The notes under the pieces are model-generated. The model made no database searches and was not told the DNA's origin. It saw nothing but the letters and a program-made list of their open reading frames with translations. From Candidatus Poribacteria bacterium (GTDB lineage: Bacteria; Poribacteria; WGA-4E; WGA-3G), in the NCBI GenBank assembly GCA_022825825.1, contig JAJDWA010000002.1, forward strand, positions 62,001 to 126,000: a DNA stretch of 64,000 bases, read 5' to 3'. The position numbers and the translations under genes are program-made. Of this stretch, positions 57,751 through 64,000 are shown piece by piece; positions within the stretch are counted from its first letter, which is position 1; the number at the start of each line of letters is the position of its first letter.

Positions 57751-58374
57751 TTATAAAATCTGCTCAATTATCTGCAAGATAGTTTCTGATTCAAAACCAC
57801 GCCGTGCCAGAAATCCGTGTAACCGTCGTTTCGCAACCTGTGTTGGTAAATTTTTATATTTTTTGGATTGTTTTTGGGCGATTTGTAGTGCTAACCTTTT
57901 CTCGTCCTCAGTCTTAACCTCAGCTAAAACCTGTTCCGCTGTTTCTCGGTCAACGCCTTTGTCAATGAGTTCCTGTTTTAGCACCGTTCGCCCGCGAGGA
58001 TTTGACTTCTGCCGGCGTTGAACCCATTTCTCCGCGTATAATCGATCTCGAATATGCCCTGACTGGATCAACTCTGCGATGATTGTTTCTATCGTTCGTT
58101 CTCTAAATCCTTCCCGCTCAAGCTGCCGCGCCATTTGGGATTTGCTGAATATATCTTCACGTAATATATTAAGTGCATAATTTTTGGCGCGCATCGCTTC
58201 GTCTGCTGCAATGAGTTTTTCAATGGTCTGTGCTTCAATTTCTAAACCGACCCGCAACCCTAAATTTTCAACAAGGTTAGCGGGAAGGACGACAAAAGGT
58301 TTGTCGTCTAAAAAGAGTTGGTGGTGTGAAGGGAATTGACTATGTGACTGAATGTCGGTGATTTTCTGCTTCAT
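57751..58374 (-). CDS. recX: RecA regulator RecX
   Basis: RecX binds RecA filaments and restrains recombination. The 207-residue protein shows the RecX three-helix repeats: SQMARQLEREGFRERTIETIIAELIQSGHIRDRLYAEKWVQRR, here noted in parts, then PRGRTVLKQELIDKGVDRETAEQVL and RRLHGFLARRGFESETILQIIE. The N-terminal part has the usual variable extension. No recA is adjacent in this window. Downstream of it lies the TolB-like gene. Confidence 0.92.
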   Translation of the reverse strand: MKQKITDIQSHSQFPSHHQLFLDDKPFVVLPANLVENLGLRVGLEIEAQTIEKLIAADEAMRAKNYALNILREDIFSKSQMARQLEREGFRERTIETIIAELIQSGHIRDRLYAEKWVQRRQKSNPRGRTVLKQELIDKGVDRETAEQVLAEVKTEDEKRLALQIAQKQSKKYKNLPTQVAKRRLHGFLARRGFESETILQIIEQIL

Positions 58375-58401
58375 CTTGTGTTAGGAAGCACTTTGAGTTT
58401 T

Positions 58402-58495
58402 CATAGTGTATAGACGGATACAAAATCCATCTATACATCTATTTTTCTGATGGGTTTCTGTCTATGGTAGATTTTTGAGTTAACTATACACTATG
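58402..58495. mobile_element. 94-bp MITE-like element with 12-bp terminal inverted repeats
   Basis: CATAGTGTATAG (58402-58413) and CTATACACTATG (58484-58495) are perfect inverted ends. The interior is non-coding, with further self-pairing. It lies just upstream of recX (minus strand). Confidence 0.6.
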
Positions 58496-58498
58496 AGC

Positions 58499-58552
58499 GG
58501 CGAGGTGAATCAACGCCAAATACGCGTATGGTATTCGACGGGAAACCTCGCC
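58499..58552. repeat. nested palindrome GGCGAGGT...ACCTCGCC
   Basis: Outer arms GGCGAGGT (58499-58506) and ACCTCGCC (58545-58552) enclose AATACgcgtatgGTATT. This combines both dispersed repeat cores seen at 23857-24260 and 20026-20111. It lies 34 bp past the ThuA stop. Confidence 0.6.
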
Positions 58553-58586
58553 TACCGGGGAAAAGTTGCTATCCGAATAATAGGAT

Positions 58587-59219
58587 TTATTCTCCACCGT
58601 TGCTACCAGCCCAAAGTGCACCGCGTTGGAGAAGGGTACTGAACATCTCATGTTGACAGGCTGCTGGGTCGTGTCCGAGTGCAAGATAGAAAACCTTACC
58701 TTCACCCCAATTCTTTGTCCATGCAACAGGCATCGCTTCACCTTTCCACAACGCTGAAGCCAGCACATGATTACGTGGATCATAATCGAGAATATACTGT
58801 TCATCCGTCACAACAAATTCGTCAAGACCCTGCGTGATTTCATGTTCACTATCCACTATACTAACCTGATAGTCACGATAGCGTGGATGTGTTGTAAAGT
58901 ATCCACCGACCATTGAACGATATTCTGGACATCCACGGAAAGAATCGGCAGCTGAATGTATGCCGACATAGCCTTTTCCTGATGCGACATAGTTTAGCAA
59001 CCCATTCTTTTGTGCATCAGAGATTTCACCAACTGTATAATAGAAAACGATAAGATCATACGAATCTAAGTTCGGTGATACCAGAGCGTCGAGATCGTCC
59101 TCAACAGTCGTAATTTCAAATTCATCTCGTTGTGAGAGTGCTTTTACAATTTCTTCGCTGCAGCCTTTCCAATTATGAATTGCGCCGCCTGCGAAAACAA
59201 GTGTATTAATCTTTGCCAT
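58587..59219 (-). CDS. ThuA-like (trehalose utilization) protein
   Basis: The 210-residue protein has the class I glutamine amidotransferase-like fold of ThuA. VFAGGAIHNWKGCSEEIVKAL opens, YDLIVFYYTVGEISDAQKNGLLNYVASGKGYVGIHSAADSF is the core (noted in parts), MVGGYFTTHPRYRDY follows, and GEGKVFYLALGHDPAACQHEMF holds the conserved GHD. The catalytic Cys/Glu pair of amidotransferases is not present, as is usual for ThuA. A role in sugar metabolism is inferred. It is divergent from the FAH gene with a 134-bp spacer. Confidence 0.9.
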   Translation of the reverse strand: MAKINTLVFAGGAIHNWKGCSEEIVKALSQRDEFEITTVEDDLDALVSPNLDSYDLIVFYYTVGEISDAQKNGLLNYVASGKGYVGIHSAADSFRGCPEYRSMVGGYFTTHPRYRDYQVSIVDSEHEITQGLDEFVVTDEQYILDYDPRNHVLASALWKGEAMPVAWTKNWGEGKVFYLALGHDPAACQHEMFSTLLQRGALWAGSNGGE

Positions 59220-59353
59220 TTTTAGCCTCCTTGATTTATGATAGTGCCATTATATCATAAACACATCAAAATTACAAATAGGGTTAAGGTGAATGTTGCG
59301 TAATGGTTGACAAAATCGTGAATCTATGTCAGAATAAAAACGGAGGATTGATT

Positions 59354-60103
59354 ATGAAATTTGCTCGATATGAATTGAATAGAACAGTTGGATACGGTAT
59401 TGTTGATGGAAGTCGTTTGCGAACTTTAGATGGATGCCCATTTACGGACTATAGTGAAACTGGAGATTCCGTCCCTTTAGAAGATGTGAAACTCCTTGCA
59501 CCGGCAACACCTTCAAAAGTTTTAGCGGTCGGTTTGAATTATCGGAGCCATTTAGGAGATGCACCTGAGCCTAAAAATCCGGAAATCTTTATTAAAACGC
59601 CCTCATGCATTAATGACCCAGAGGGTGAGATTGTGCTACCTGAGGGTGATGATGATGTGCATGCTGAGGGTGAATTGGTAGTCTTAATTAAGGAACGGAC
59701 AAGTAAAGCAACCCCTGCTGAAGCGGAGGCAAATATCTTAGGCGTGACCTGCGGAAACGATGTCAGCGCTCGCACGTGGCAAAGTAATGATATGCAATGG
59801 TGGCGTGCGAAAGCATCTGATACCTTTGGACCTATAGGACCTGTCATTACAACTGATGTTGACTATGGCAACCTACAATTAGAAACCCGTATCAATGACG
59901 ACGTGGTTCAGTCTCAAACGACTGGTGATCTCATTTTTCCTGTACCGGTAATTGTCAGTTTTATCTCGCAAGCGATAACTTTAGAGCCGGGTGATGCGGT
60001 TTTCACAGGAACACCCGGAACCACAACTGCTTTGAAAGATGGCGATGTTGTTGAAGTTGAGATTGAGGGAATCGGTGTTTTACGCAACACTGTTGTGGCG
60101 TAA
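59354..60103 (+). CDS. fumarylacetoacetate hydrolase-family protein
   Basis: The 249-residue enzyme belongs to the FAH fold. VLAVGLNYRSHLGDAPEPKNPEIFIKTPSC is the catalytic opening with metal-binding side chains. EGELVVLIKERTSK carries the ExE metal motif. GVTCGNDVSARTWQSND and RAKASDTFGPIGPVI are the family blocks, and EPGDAVFTGTPGTTTALKDGDVVEVEIEGIG ends it. Members open or decarboxylate aromatic-breakdown products; the substrate is not known. The start at 59354 has GGAGG 8 nt upstream; an earlier in-frame ATG at 59303 is rejected. The cupin follows 15 nt later. Confidence 0.92.
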   Translation: MKFARYELNRTVGYGIVDGSRLRTLDGCPFTDYSETGDSVPLEDVKLLAPATPSKVLAVGLNYRSHLGDAPEPKNPEIFIKTPSCINDPEGEIVLPEGDDDVHAEGELVVLIKERTSKATPAEAEANILGVTCGNDVSARTWQSNDMQWWRAKASDTFGPIGPVITTDVDYGNLQLETRINDDVVQSQTTGDLIFPVPVIVSFISQAITLEPGDAVFTGTPGTTTALKDGDVVEVEIEGIGVLRNTVVA

Positions 60104-60118
60104 CGACAGAGGTGAAAG

Positions 60119-60535
60119 ATGGCAAAAATTACGTTGTTTAAAGGCTATAAAGGGGAACCCCCGATTCCGAAACCGAAAGGGCAGGTGCAAGCTAACGTCG
60201 TTACTGTCCAAGATGGTGTACCGGTCAAATATCCGGGGTGTGATGGCATTGGGGTGCGGGTGGTGCATCCTGCTAATCCAAAAGCGCCTGCACAAAATTT
60301 AGGGATGGTGATGTTTTTTGTGCCACCGCATGTCGTTTTGGAGCCTGGAAGTCATCATACAGAGGAGTGTTATGTGATTATGCGCGGGGAAGGTACGATG
60401 ACGATTGCTGATGAAAAAGTATCTGTGAAGGCGGGAACATTTATTCATCTGCCGCCGTGGTGTGAGCATGGGATTGAAAACACTGGTGATGAGACATTAG
60501 AAGTACTTATCTGTACTTCACCACCGAATCCATAA
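60119..60535 (+). CDS. cupin-domain protein
   Basis: The 138-residue protein has a single cupin fold: PPHVVLEPGSHHTEECYVIMRGEGTMTIADE with the metal-binding HHxxxxE, and AGTFIHLPPWCEHGIENTGDETLEVLI with the second His. Single-domain cupins may be dioxygenases, isomerases or sugar-binding regulators; the substrate is unknown. GAGGTGAAAG precedes the ATG. It is co-transcribed with the FAH-family gene. Confidence 0.9.
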   Translation: MAKITLFKGYKGEPPIPKPKGQVQANVVTVQDGVPVKYPGCDGIGVRVVHPANPKAPAQNLGMVMFFVPPHVVLEPGSHHTEECYVIMRGEGTMTIADEKVSVKAGTFIHLPPWCEHGIENTGDETLEVLICTSPPNP

Positions 60536-60574
60536 ATTATTTTAAATTTTACGATTAATGATACACCGTACTTC

Positions 60575-60595
60575 GGCGCGCTTATAAAGCGCGCC
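60575..60595. repeat. GGCGCGCTT/AAGCGCGCC hairpin
   Basis: A perfect 9-bp stem with a 3-nt loop, 40 bp past the cupin stop; same look as the repeats at 23984-24010. It may act as a transcription stop but lacks a T-run. Confidence 0.5.
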
Positions 60596-60704
60596 TGCGT
60601 ATTTTTACGCAATGAGTAGATACGGGATTTTGAATGTTTTACGCAATGAATAGTTTATGATATATCACAAACGCGATATGTCATAAACTGCAAAAGGAGA
60701 AATT

Positions 60705-61076
60705 ATGAAACGCACTTTTGAACGGATTACATTTATGTTGATCGGAGCAGTTATCGCTTTATTCGCTTATATCATTGGCAGCATTGATCATGATGTGGAA
60801 GCACAAGGACAGAATGAACTTACTTGCGAGACGCTTATAGCCAGCAAGGGCATTGTTGTTGGAAATCCAAAAGAAGGCATGGTTAATATAGTTGTTGACA
60901 AAAAACAACTAGTCATTGCTATCTATGGTAAAAGTGATCCTAAGACGCGAGAAATATACGAACAGATACAAATGAAGATTGATAATGGCATTTCCTCTAT
61001 TACATTAGTAGATAGTGAAGGATCTCGAAGTATTCATACATTTGGTAAAATTTTAACATTAAAAAATAAGGAGTAG
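60705..61076 (+). CDS. small membrane-anchored exported protein
   Basis: The 123-residue protein has an N-terminal TM/signal helix (FMLIGAVIALFAYIIGSI), then a compact exported domain with repeated beta-like blocks (EGMVNIVVDKKQLVIAIYG, ISSITLVDSEGSRSIHTFG). AAGGAG precedes the ATG. I recall similar proteins in poribacterial genomes without known function. It is enclosed by the 25-bp inverted repeat. Confidence 0.65.
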   Translation: MKRTFERITFMLIGAVIALFAYIIGSIDHDVEAQGQNELTCETLIASKGIVVGNPKEGMVNIVVDKKQLVIAIYGKSDPKTREIYEQIQMKIDNGISSITLVDSEGSRSIHTFGKILTLKNKE

Positions 61077-61081
61077 TTATT

Positions 61082-61184
61082 ATGTTTTTGAAAATCTTAT
61101 GTAGCAAGTATCATTAGCTTACTCACTATCGCAATTTTAGGATGTTGAACAGAGGTAAAACCGTCTATTATATCCAATGAATAG
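61082..61184 (+). pseudogene. decayed small lipoprotein gene
   Basis: AAGGAG (61068-61073) and ATG at 61082 begin MFLKILC, but the frame is lost. In the next frame the sequence SIISLLTIAILGC, a lipoprotein signal with lipobox Cys, continues directly into TGA (61146-61148), then TEVKPSIISNE and a stop. One base lost near 61100 plus a GGA-to-TGA change would explain it. A single-base insertion would restore the signal peptide. Confidence 0.45.
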
Positions 61185-61313
61185 ATTGGCAGGCAAATGT
61201 TTTACCATTAAACTACCGCCCATATTTTAGTTATAGGCGGTTGTCTAATTAGCACTATATTTCTCATCGTGCTACAAAAACATCTTTTTACAACACAAAA
61301 CAGAAACAAAAAA

Positions 61314-61353
61314 ACGCTATAAATGCAGTCTACAAGTATATTTATAGCGTTTT
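61314..61353. terminator. bidirectional Rho-independent terminator
   Basis: ACGCTATAAAT and ATTTATAGCGT (11 bp) around a 15-nt loop, with an A-run before and T-run after, between the convergent 60705 unit and the SDR gene. Confidence 0.75.
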
Positions 61354-61432
61354 AAAATTTGGAAATTAATGTCAAAAATTAGGAATTCAAAATCCCGTAT
61401 CTACTCATTGTGTTCTTTTACATGAAGTTCCC

Positions 61433-62227
61433 TTACCAGTCTCGCGTGTATCCAGCAGTCCAACCACCATCTACGGTGAGGATAGTGCCATTGACATAGC
61501 TCGCCTCTGGCGCGACCAAAAAAAGCACGGCTGCAGCGATCTCCTCAACTTTCCCTGGTCGTCCGAGTGGGATGTGTGATAGAAGACTCGCGGCCTTTTC
61601 AGTATATTCGCCATCAGGTCCATAAAAAAGTTGCTTTGTGCCACGCGTCAACGTAGAACCTGGCGCAACTGCATTCACGAGAATCCCTTGCGGTCCAAGT
61701 TCCAACGCCATTGAACGTGTGAGATTAGCAACACCCGCCTTCGCCGCAACAAACGCACTCTGAAGTCTAAGCGGTACCAACCCAGCAATAGAACTAATAT
61801 TAACAATACGACCAGGCACGTTTTCGAGCATGTAGGGTATCACAGCACGACTTGTCACGAATACGCCAGTTAGGTCAACTTGCAAGATGCGATGCCAGTC
61901 GTCTAAAGTATATTGATGGATTGGGACGCGGTCACTTTTTGTGTTAATGCCAGCGTTATTGATAAGTATCTGAATTTCACCGAGTTGGGCGGCGATGTTT
62001 TGTGCAGCCGCTTCCATCTGTTCAGGGTTCGCAACGTCTGCCTCAACGAAGATACACGTGCCATCCGTTTTCTCAATGTCTTGAGCGGTTTGGGTGCCAG
62101 CTTGTACGTCAATATCCACAATTGCAACATGCGCTCCGTTTTCGGCAAGTGCATGTACAATAGCCTTACCGATGCCGTTTGCACCACCAGTGACAATCGC
62201 TCCGTATCCTTCAAGCGCGACTTTCAT
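61433..62227 (-). CDS. short-chain dehydrogenase/reductase
   Basis: The 264-residue classical SDR has the cofactor motif TGGANGIGKAI, an Asp after the second strand (VAIVDIDVQ) that favours NAD, NNAG (ILINNAGINT), the catalytic Ser in NISSIAGLV and the pair YxxxK region AFVAAKAGVANLTRSMA. The Lys and Ser are plain, while the catalytic Tyr position reads Phe (SAFVAAKAG). PxGP and GGW end the protein. The substrate is unknown. It follows phyH by 21 nt in one operon. Confidence 0.88.
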   Translation of the reverse strand: MKVALEGYGAIVTGGANGIGKAIVHALAENGAHVAIVDIDVQAGTQTAQDIEKTDGTCIFVEADVANPEQMEAAAQNIAAQLGEIQILINNAGINTKSDRVPIHQYTLDDWHRILQVDLTGVFVTSRAVIPYMLENVPGRIVNISSIAGLVPLRLQSAFVAAKAGVANLTRSMALELGPQGILVNAVAPGSTLTRGTKQLFYGPDGEYTEKAASLLSHIPLGRPGKVEEIAAAVLFLVAPEASYVNGTILTVDGGWTAGYTRDW

Positions 62228-62248
62228 TTACGTCCTTCAACTCAGCAT

Positions 62249-63070
62249 TTAAGATGCTTTCTGGGCAGTAAACTTGAGTTCCGTTTGCCCGTTTAGTCCC
62301 GCCACAACAGGGAAAGCGCGTTCTCCCGTACCATCCTTCGTAACATATCTAACTTCAGGTGAAAAATAGGCATAGAGTGCTGTGTTTCTGGGATTTGGTG
62401 TTGCGTTAGGACCAGAACCGTGTACCATAAGACTATGAAAAAATAGCGCGCTGCCTGCAGAAAGCGGGACATCCATCTGTTGTTTTGCAACATCCTCGCG
62501 ATCGGTGAGTTCTGCATCCTGTTGCCGTGCGATTCCCCCCCACTCCTGAACACCCCACAGGTGACTACGGGGAACGACTTTAAAACAGCCGTTTTCTGGA
62601 GTAGCGTCATTGAGGGCAATACTCACAGTAACTAATCTCGGTGGCTCCATCGGCCAATATGCTGAATCCTGGTGCAGCCCATGCGATGAACCGTGAAAAG
62701 CAGGTTTGAACATTAAAGTACTTCTAAAGAGGAGCAGGTCTTCTCCGATGAGATTTTGAAGCACTGCAATAAGGTTCGGATGTTGTGCTAAGTTCTTAAA
62801 CACCGCTGAATACAGACGCGTATTTTCGGCTTTCCGCAGCACGGGTAATCTATCGCCTTGTGTTTCGTCTTTGGCAAAAGGTTCGCGTTGTACGTGCCTA
62901 CGTGCAACATCTGCCCGTTCTTTTTCTGTATCTGATTCCTGACCAGCAGCAAACTGATGCAGCAGTTGAATCTCTGCTTGACATTCTTCCACCTCTGCTG
63001 GTGACAATAAGTTTTCTACAATGAGATAGCCTTCCTTCTCAAAAAAGGCTTTTTGTGCATTCTTATCCAT
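62249..63070 (-). CDS. phytanoyl-CoA dioxygenase (PhyH) family protein
   Basis: The 273-residue protein is an Fe(II)/2-oxoglutarate oxygenase. FEKEGYLIVENLLSPAEVEECQAEI is the usual start. HGLHQDSAYWPM holds the first His-x-Asp facial residues, VPLSAGSALFFHSLMVHGSGPN the second His, and NPRNTALYAYFSPE the oxoglutarate Arg region. The start at 63070 has GGAGGATAAA upstream; an earlier ATG at 63145 would overlap the transporter gene. PhyH relatives act on diverse small molecules. It is translated just after the Nramp-like gene (about 1 nt gap). Confidence 0.93.
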   Translation of the reverse strand: MDKNAQKAFFEKEGYLIVENLLSPAEVEECQAEIQLLHQFAAGQESDTEKERADVARRHVQREPFAKDETQGDRLPVLRKAENTRLYSAVFKNLAQHPNLIAVLQNLIGEDLLLFRSTLMFKPAFHGSSHGLHQDSAYWPMEPPRLVTVSIALNDATPENGCFKVVPRSHLWGVQEWGGIARQQDAELTDREDVAKQQMDVPLSAGSALFFHSLMVHGSGPNATPNPRNTALYAYFSPEVRYVTKDGTGERAFPVVAGLNGQTELKFTAQKAS

Positions 63071-63071
63071 T

Positions 63072-64000
63072 TTATCCTCCAATGAGTCGTTTAATTTCCC
63101 ATATAATACTTGAAATAGCAAATCCGATATAAACAGCGGATGCAATCAACATCATAATAGTAGAGATTGCTTTAGGTTTTGCAAAGCTTGGTAAAAAGCG
63201 GTAGTTCATATATAGTGTAAGTGGGACGTATAGTGCCATAGCAAACCCACCCATATATGCTGCATTAAAGAGAAAACCGAGACCACTAACATTTAACCGC
63301 TCCATCACAAACGTAATTACGCAACCAGCGACAATCCAGATACCTACTATGAGCAGGTACCACCAACTTAATTCTCGTTTTTGTGCACCTTTAAAGTTTG
63401 TATAGACAATATCTGATACAGAACGTCCAACACCATCAAGTAAGGCAAGTTGTGTGCCGAAGAGAGTTGCAACACCAACCACTAAAAAGATACGGCGACC
63501 AAACTCTCCAAAACTTTTTCCTAATATGTCTGCTTCGTCGAAAATTAGCTGGCTCCTGTCAGGGACAATCCCTTCCGGGTGTAAAACAGCGAGTGCGCCA
63601 AAAATAAAGAGCAGGATTGTAAAAGTATTGAGCGCCCAAAAGAAGAGCATCTGATCGCGTTTGATGTAACCCCACCAGTCTGCGAAGCGGCGCCGGTTCT
63701 CTTCTGTCTCTTCAAAGAGGAATCCGGTTGCGGGGACTTTTTCTGTGCGCCCACGGAGCGGATTACGTAGCCCTGGCACTCGCGCGCCCATTCCAATGTT
63801 TTTATCTCGAAGATAGAATGTATAAAATAGGTTAGCAGTGCCGCCCGCACCTGCAAACACCAGTGCAATAAACAGTGTTTTTATCGACATGTTTGGGTCT
63901 TTGTACCCAACATTTACTATGCCTGCACCTAATTCTTTCCATGTGTCCCAAGAACCGACCAAAATAGCAACAAGAATCAGTCCAATCGTTACAACGGCAA
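63072..64000 (-). CDS. Nramp-like divalent metal transporter, C-terminal part (cut by window edge)
   Basis: The frame is open to the right edge, so the start lies outside. At least seven TM segments are visible (ILVAILVGSWDTW, LFWALNTFTILLFIFGAL, IFLVVGVATLFGTQLALLDG, WYLLIVGIWIVAGCVITFVM, MIASAVYIGFAISSII). LRDKNIGMGARVPGLRNPLRG and GFLFEETEENRRR loops resemble Nramp-related transporters of Planctomycetes and similar groups, as I recall. The substrate is not certain. It heads an operon with phyH and the SDR gene. Confidence 0.6.
   Translation of the reverse strand, partial: AVVTIGLILVAILVGSWDTWKELGAGIVNVGYKDPNMSIKTLFIALVFAGAGGTANLFYTFYLRDKNIGMGARVPGLRNPLRGRTEKVPATGFLFEETEENRRRFADWWGYIKRDQMLFFWALNTFTILLFIFGALAVLHPEGIVPDRSQLIFDEADILGKSFGEFGRRIFLVVGVATLFGTQLALLDGVGRSVSDIVYTNFKGAQKRELSWWYLLIVGIWIVAGCVITFVMERLNVSGLGFLFNAAYMGGFAMALYVPLTLYMNYRFLPSFAKPKAISTIMMLIASAVYIGFAISSIIWEIKRLIGG

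Larger units (their letters stand above)
60611..61409. repeat. perfect 25-bp inverted repeat pair enclosing a small gene unit
   Basis: AATGAGTAGATACGGGAT (with TTTGAAT) at 60611-60635 recurs exactly inverted at 61385-61409. The 799-bp unit between holds the 60705-61076 gene and the lipoprotein pseudogene. No transposase is encoded. It may be a transposed cassette or a gene-conversion product. Confidence 0.7.

Noticed and set aside
61146..61148. TGA as selenocysteine codon in the small lipoprotein (the genome has selA)
   Set aside because: The same gene also has a frameshift, so decay explains both.

Overview
The window reads as a bacterial chromosome segment of moderate, AT-leaning composition. 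Its gene mix best fits Candidatus Poribacteria or a close relative: many WD40 and other beta-propeller proteins, a phytanoyl-CoA dioxygenase, a ThuA-like protein, an SUMF1-like lipoprotein, a CRTAC1/ASPIC-UnbV protein, and dense palindromic repeats in intergenic DNA. No rRNA or tRNA gene is present, so this placement is an inference from gene content.

Positions 172-6942 (minus strand) carry a complete Pup-proteasome operon in the order ARC/Mpa, Dop, Pup, PrcB, PrcA, PafA. Pup, PrcB and PrcA are joined by one-base stop/start overlaps. Divergent from it, behind a consensus sigma-70 promoter, lie rplM, rpsI and purA. Then come an MFS exporter and a GC-rich katG that looks horizontally acquired.

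Positions 13895-23504 hold three tandem paralogues on the minus strand. Each fuses an ECF sigma factor to one transmembrane helix and a large C-terminal beta-propeller: a WD40 double propeller, an Asp-box propeller and a divergent WD40 propeller. The same ECF-type promoter (GC[A/C]CC, 16-17 bp, CGTC) lies about 50 bp upstream of each start. This suggests autoregulated one-protein transmembrane signalling, and it is the most novel-looking system here. A separate secreted WD40 protein (46974-49040) shares the N-terminal cap of these propellers.

Positions 23505-32500 contain a repeat-rich spacer with 102-bp tandem units and an inverted copy, a small metabolic cluster (PfkB kinase, nitroreductase, D-cysteine desulfhydrase/ACC deaminase-like enzyme), a protein with a possible GrpE-like end, and a three-gene operon for membrane or secreted proteins. 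That operon has a recognisable promoter, a structured 160-nt leader with two mutually exclusive helices, and a terminator.

Positions 32545-49040 encode a secreted M30-like metalloprotease with LVIVD propeller repeats and a FlgD/T9SS-like C-terminal domain, archease, the CRTAC1 protein, a lectin-fold protein, a UvrD-like helicase-nuclease, a sugar/iron-type ABC ATPase, the SUMF1-like lipoprotein, SelA and the secreted WD40 protein. Positions 49718-56176 encode a 2152-residue SprA-like outer-membrane protein with Gly/Tyr-rich inserts. Together with the sorting-like domain on the metalloprotease, it hints at type IX secretion.

The right end (56520-64000) holds a TolB-like protein, RecX, ThuA, a fumarylacetoacetase-family hydrolase, a cupin, a small secreted protein beside a decayed lipoprotein gene (both enclosed by a perfect 25-bp inverted repeat), and an operon of an Nramp-like transporter (cut by the window edge), PhyH and SDR. 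Three MITE-like elements and several dispersed hairpin families were also found.
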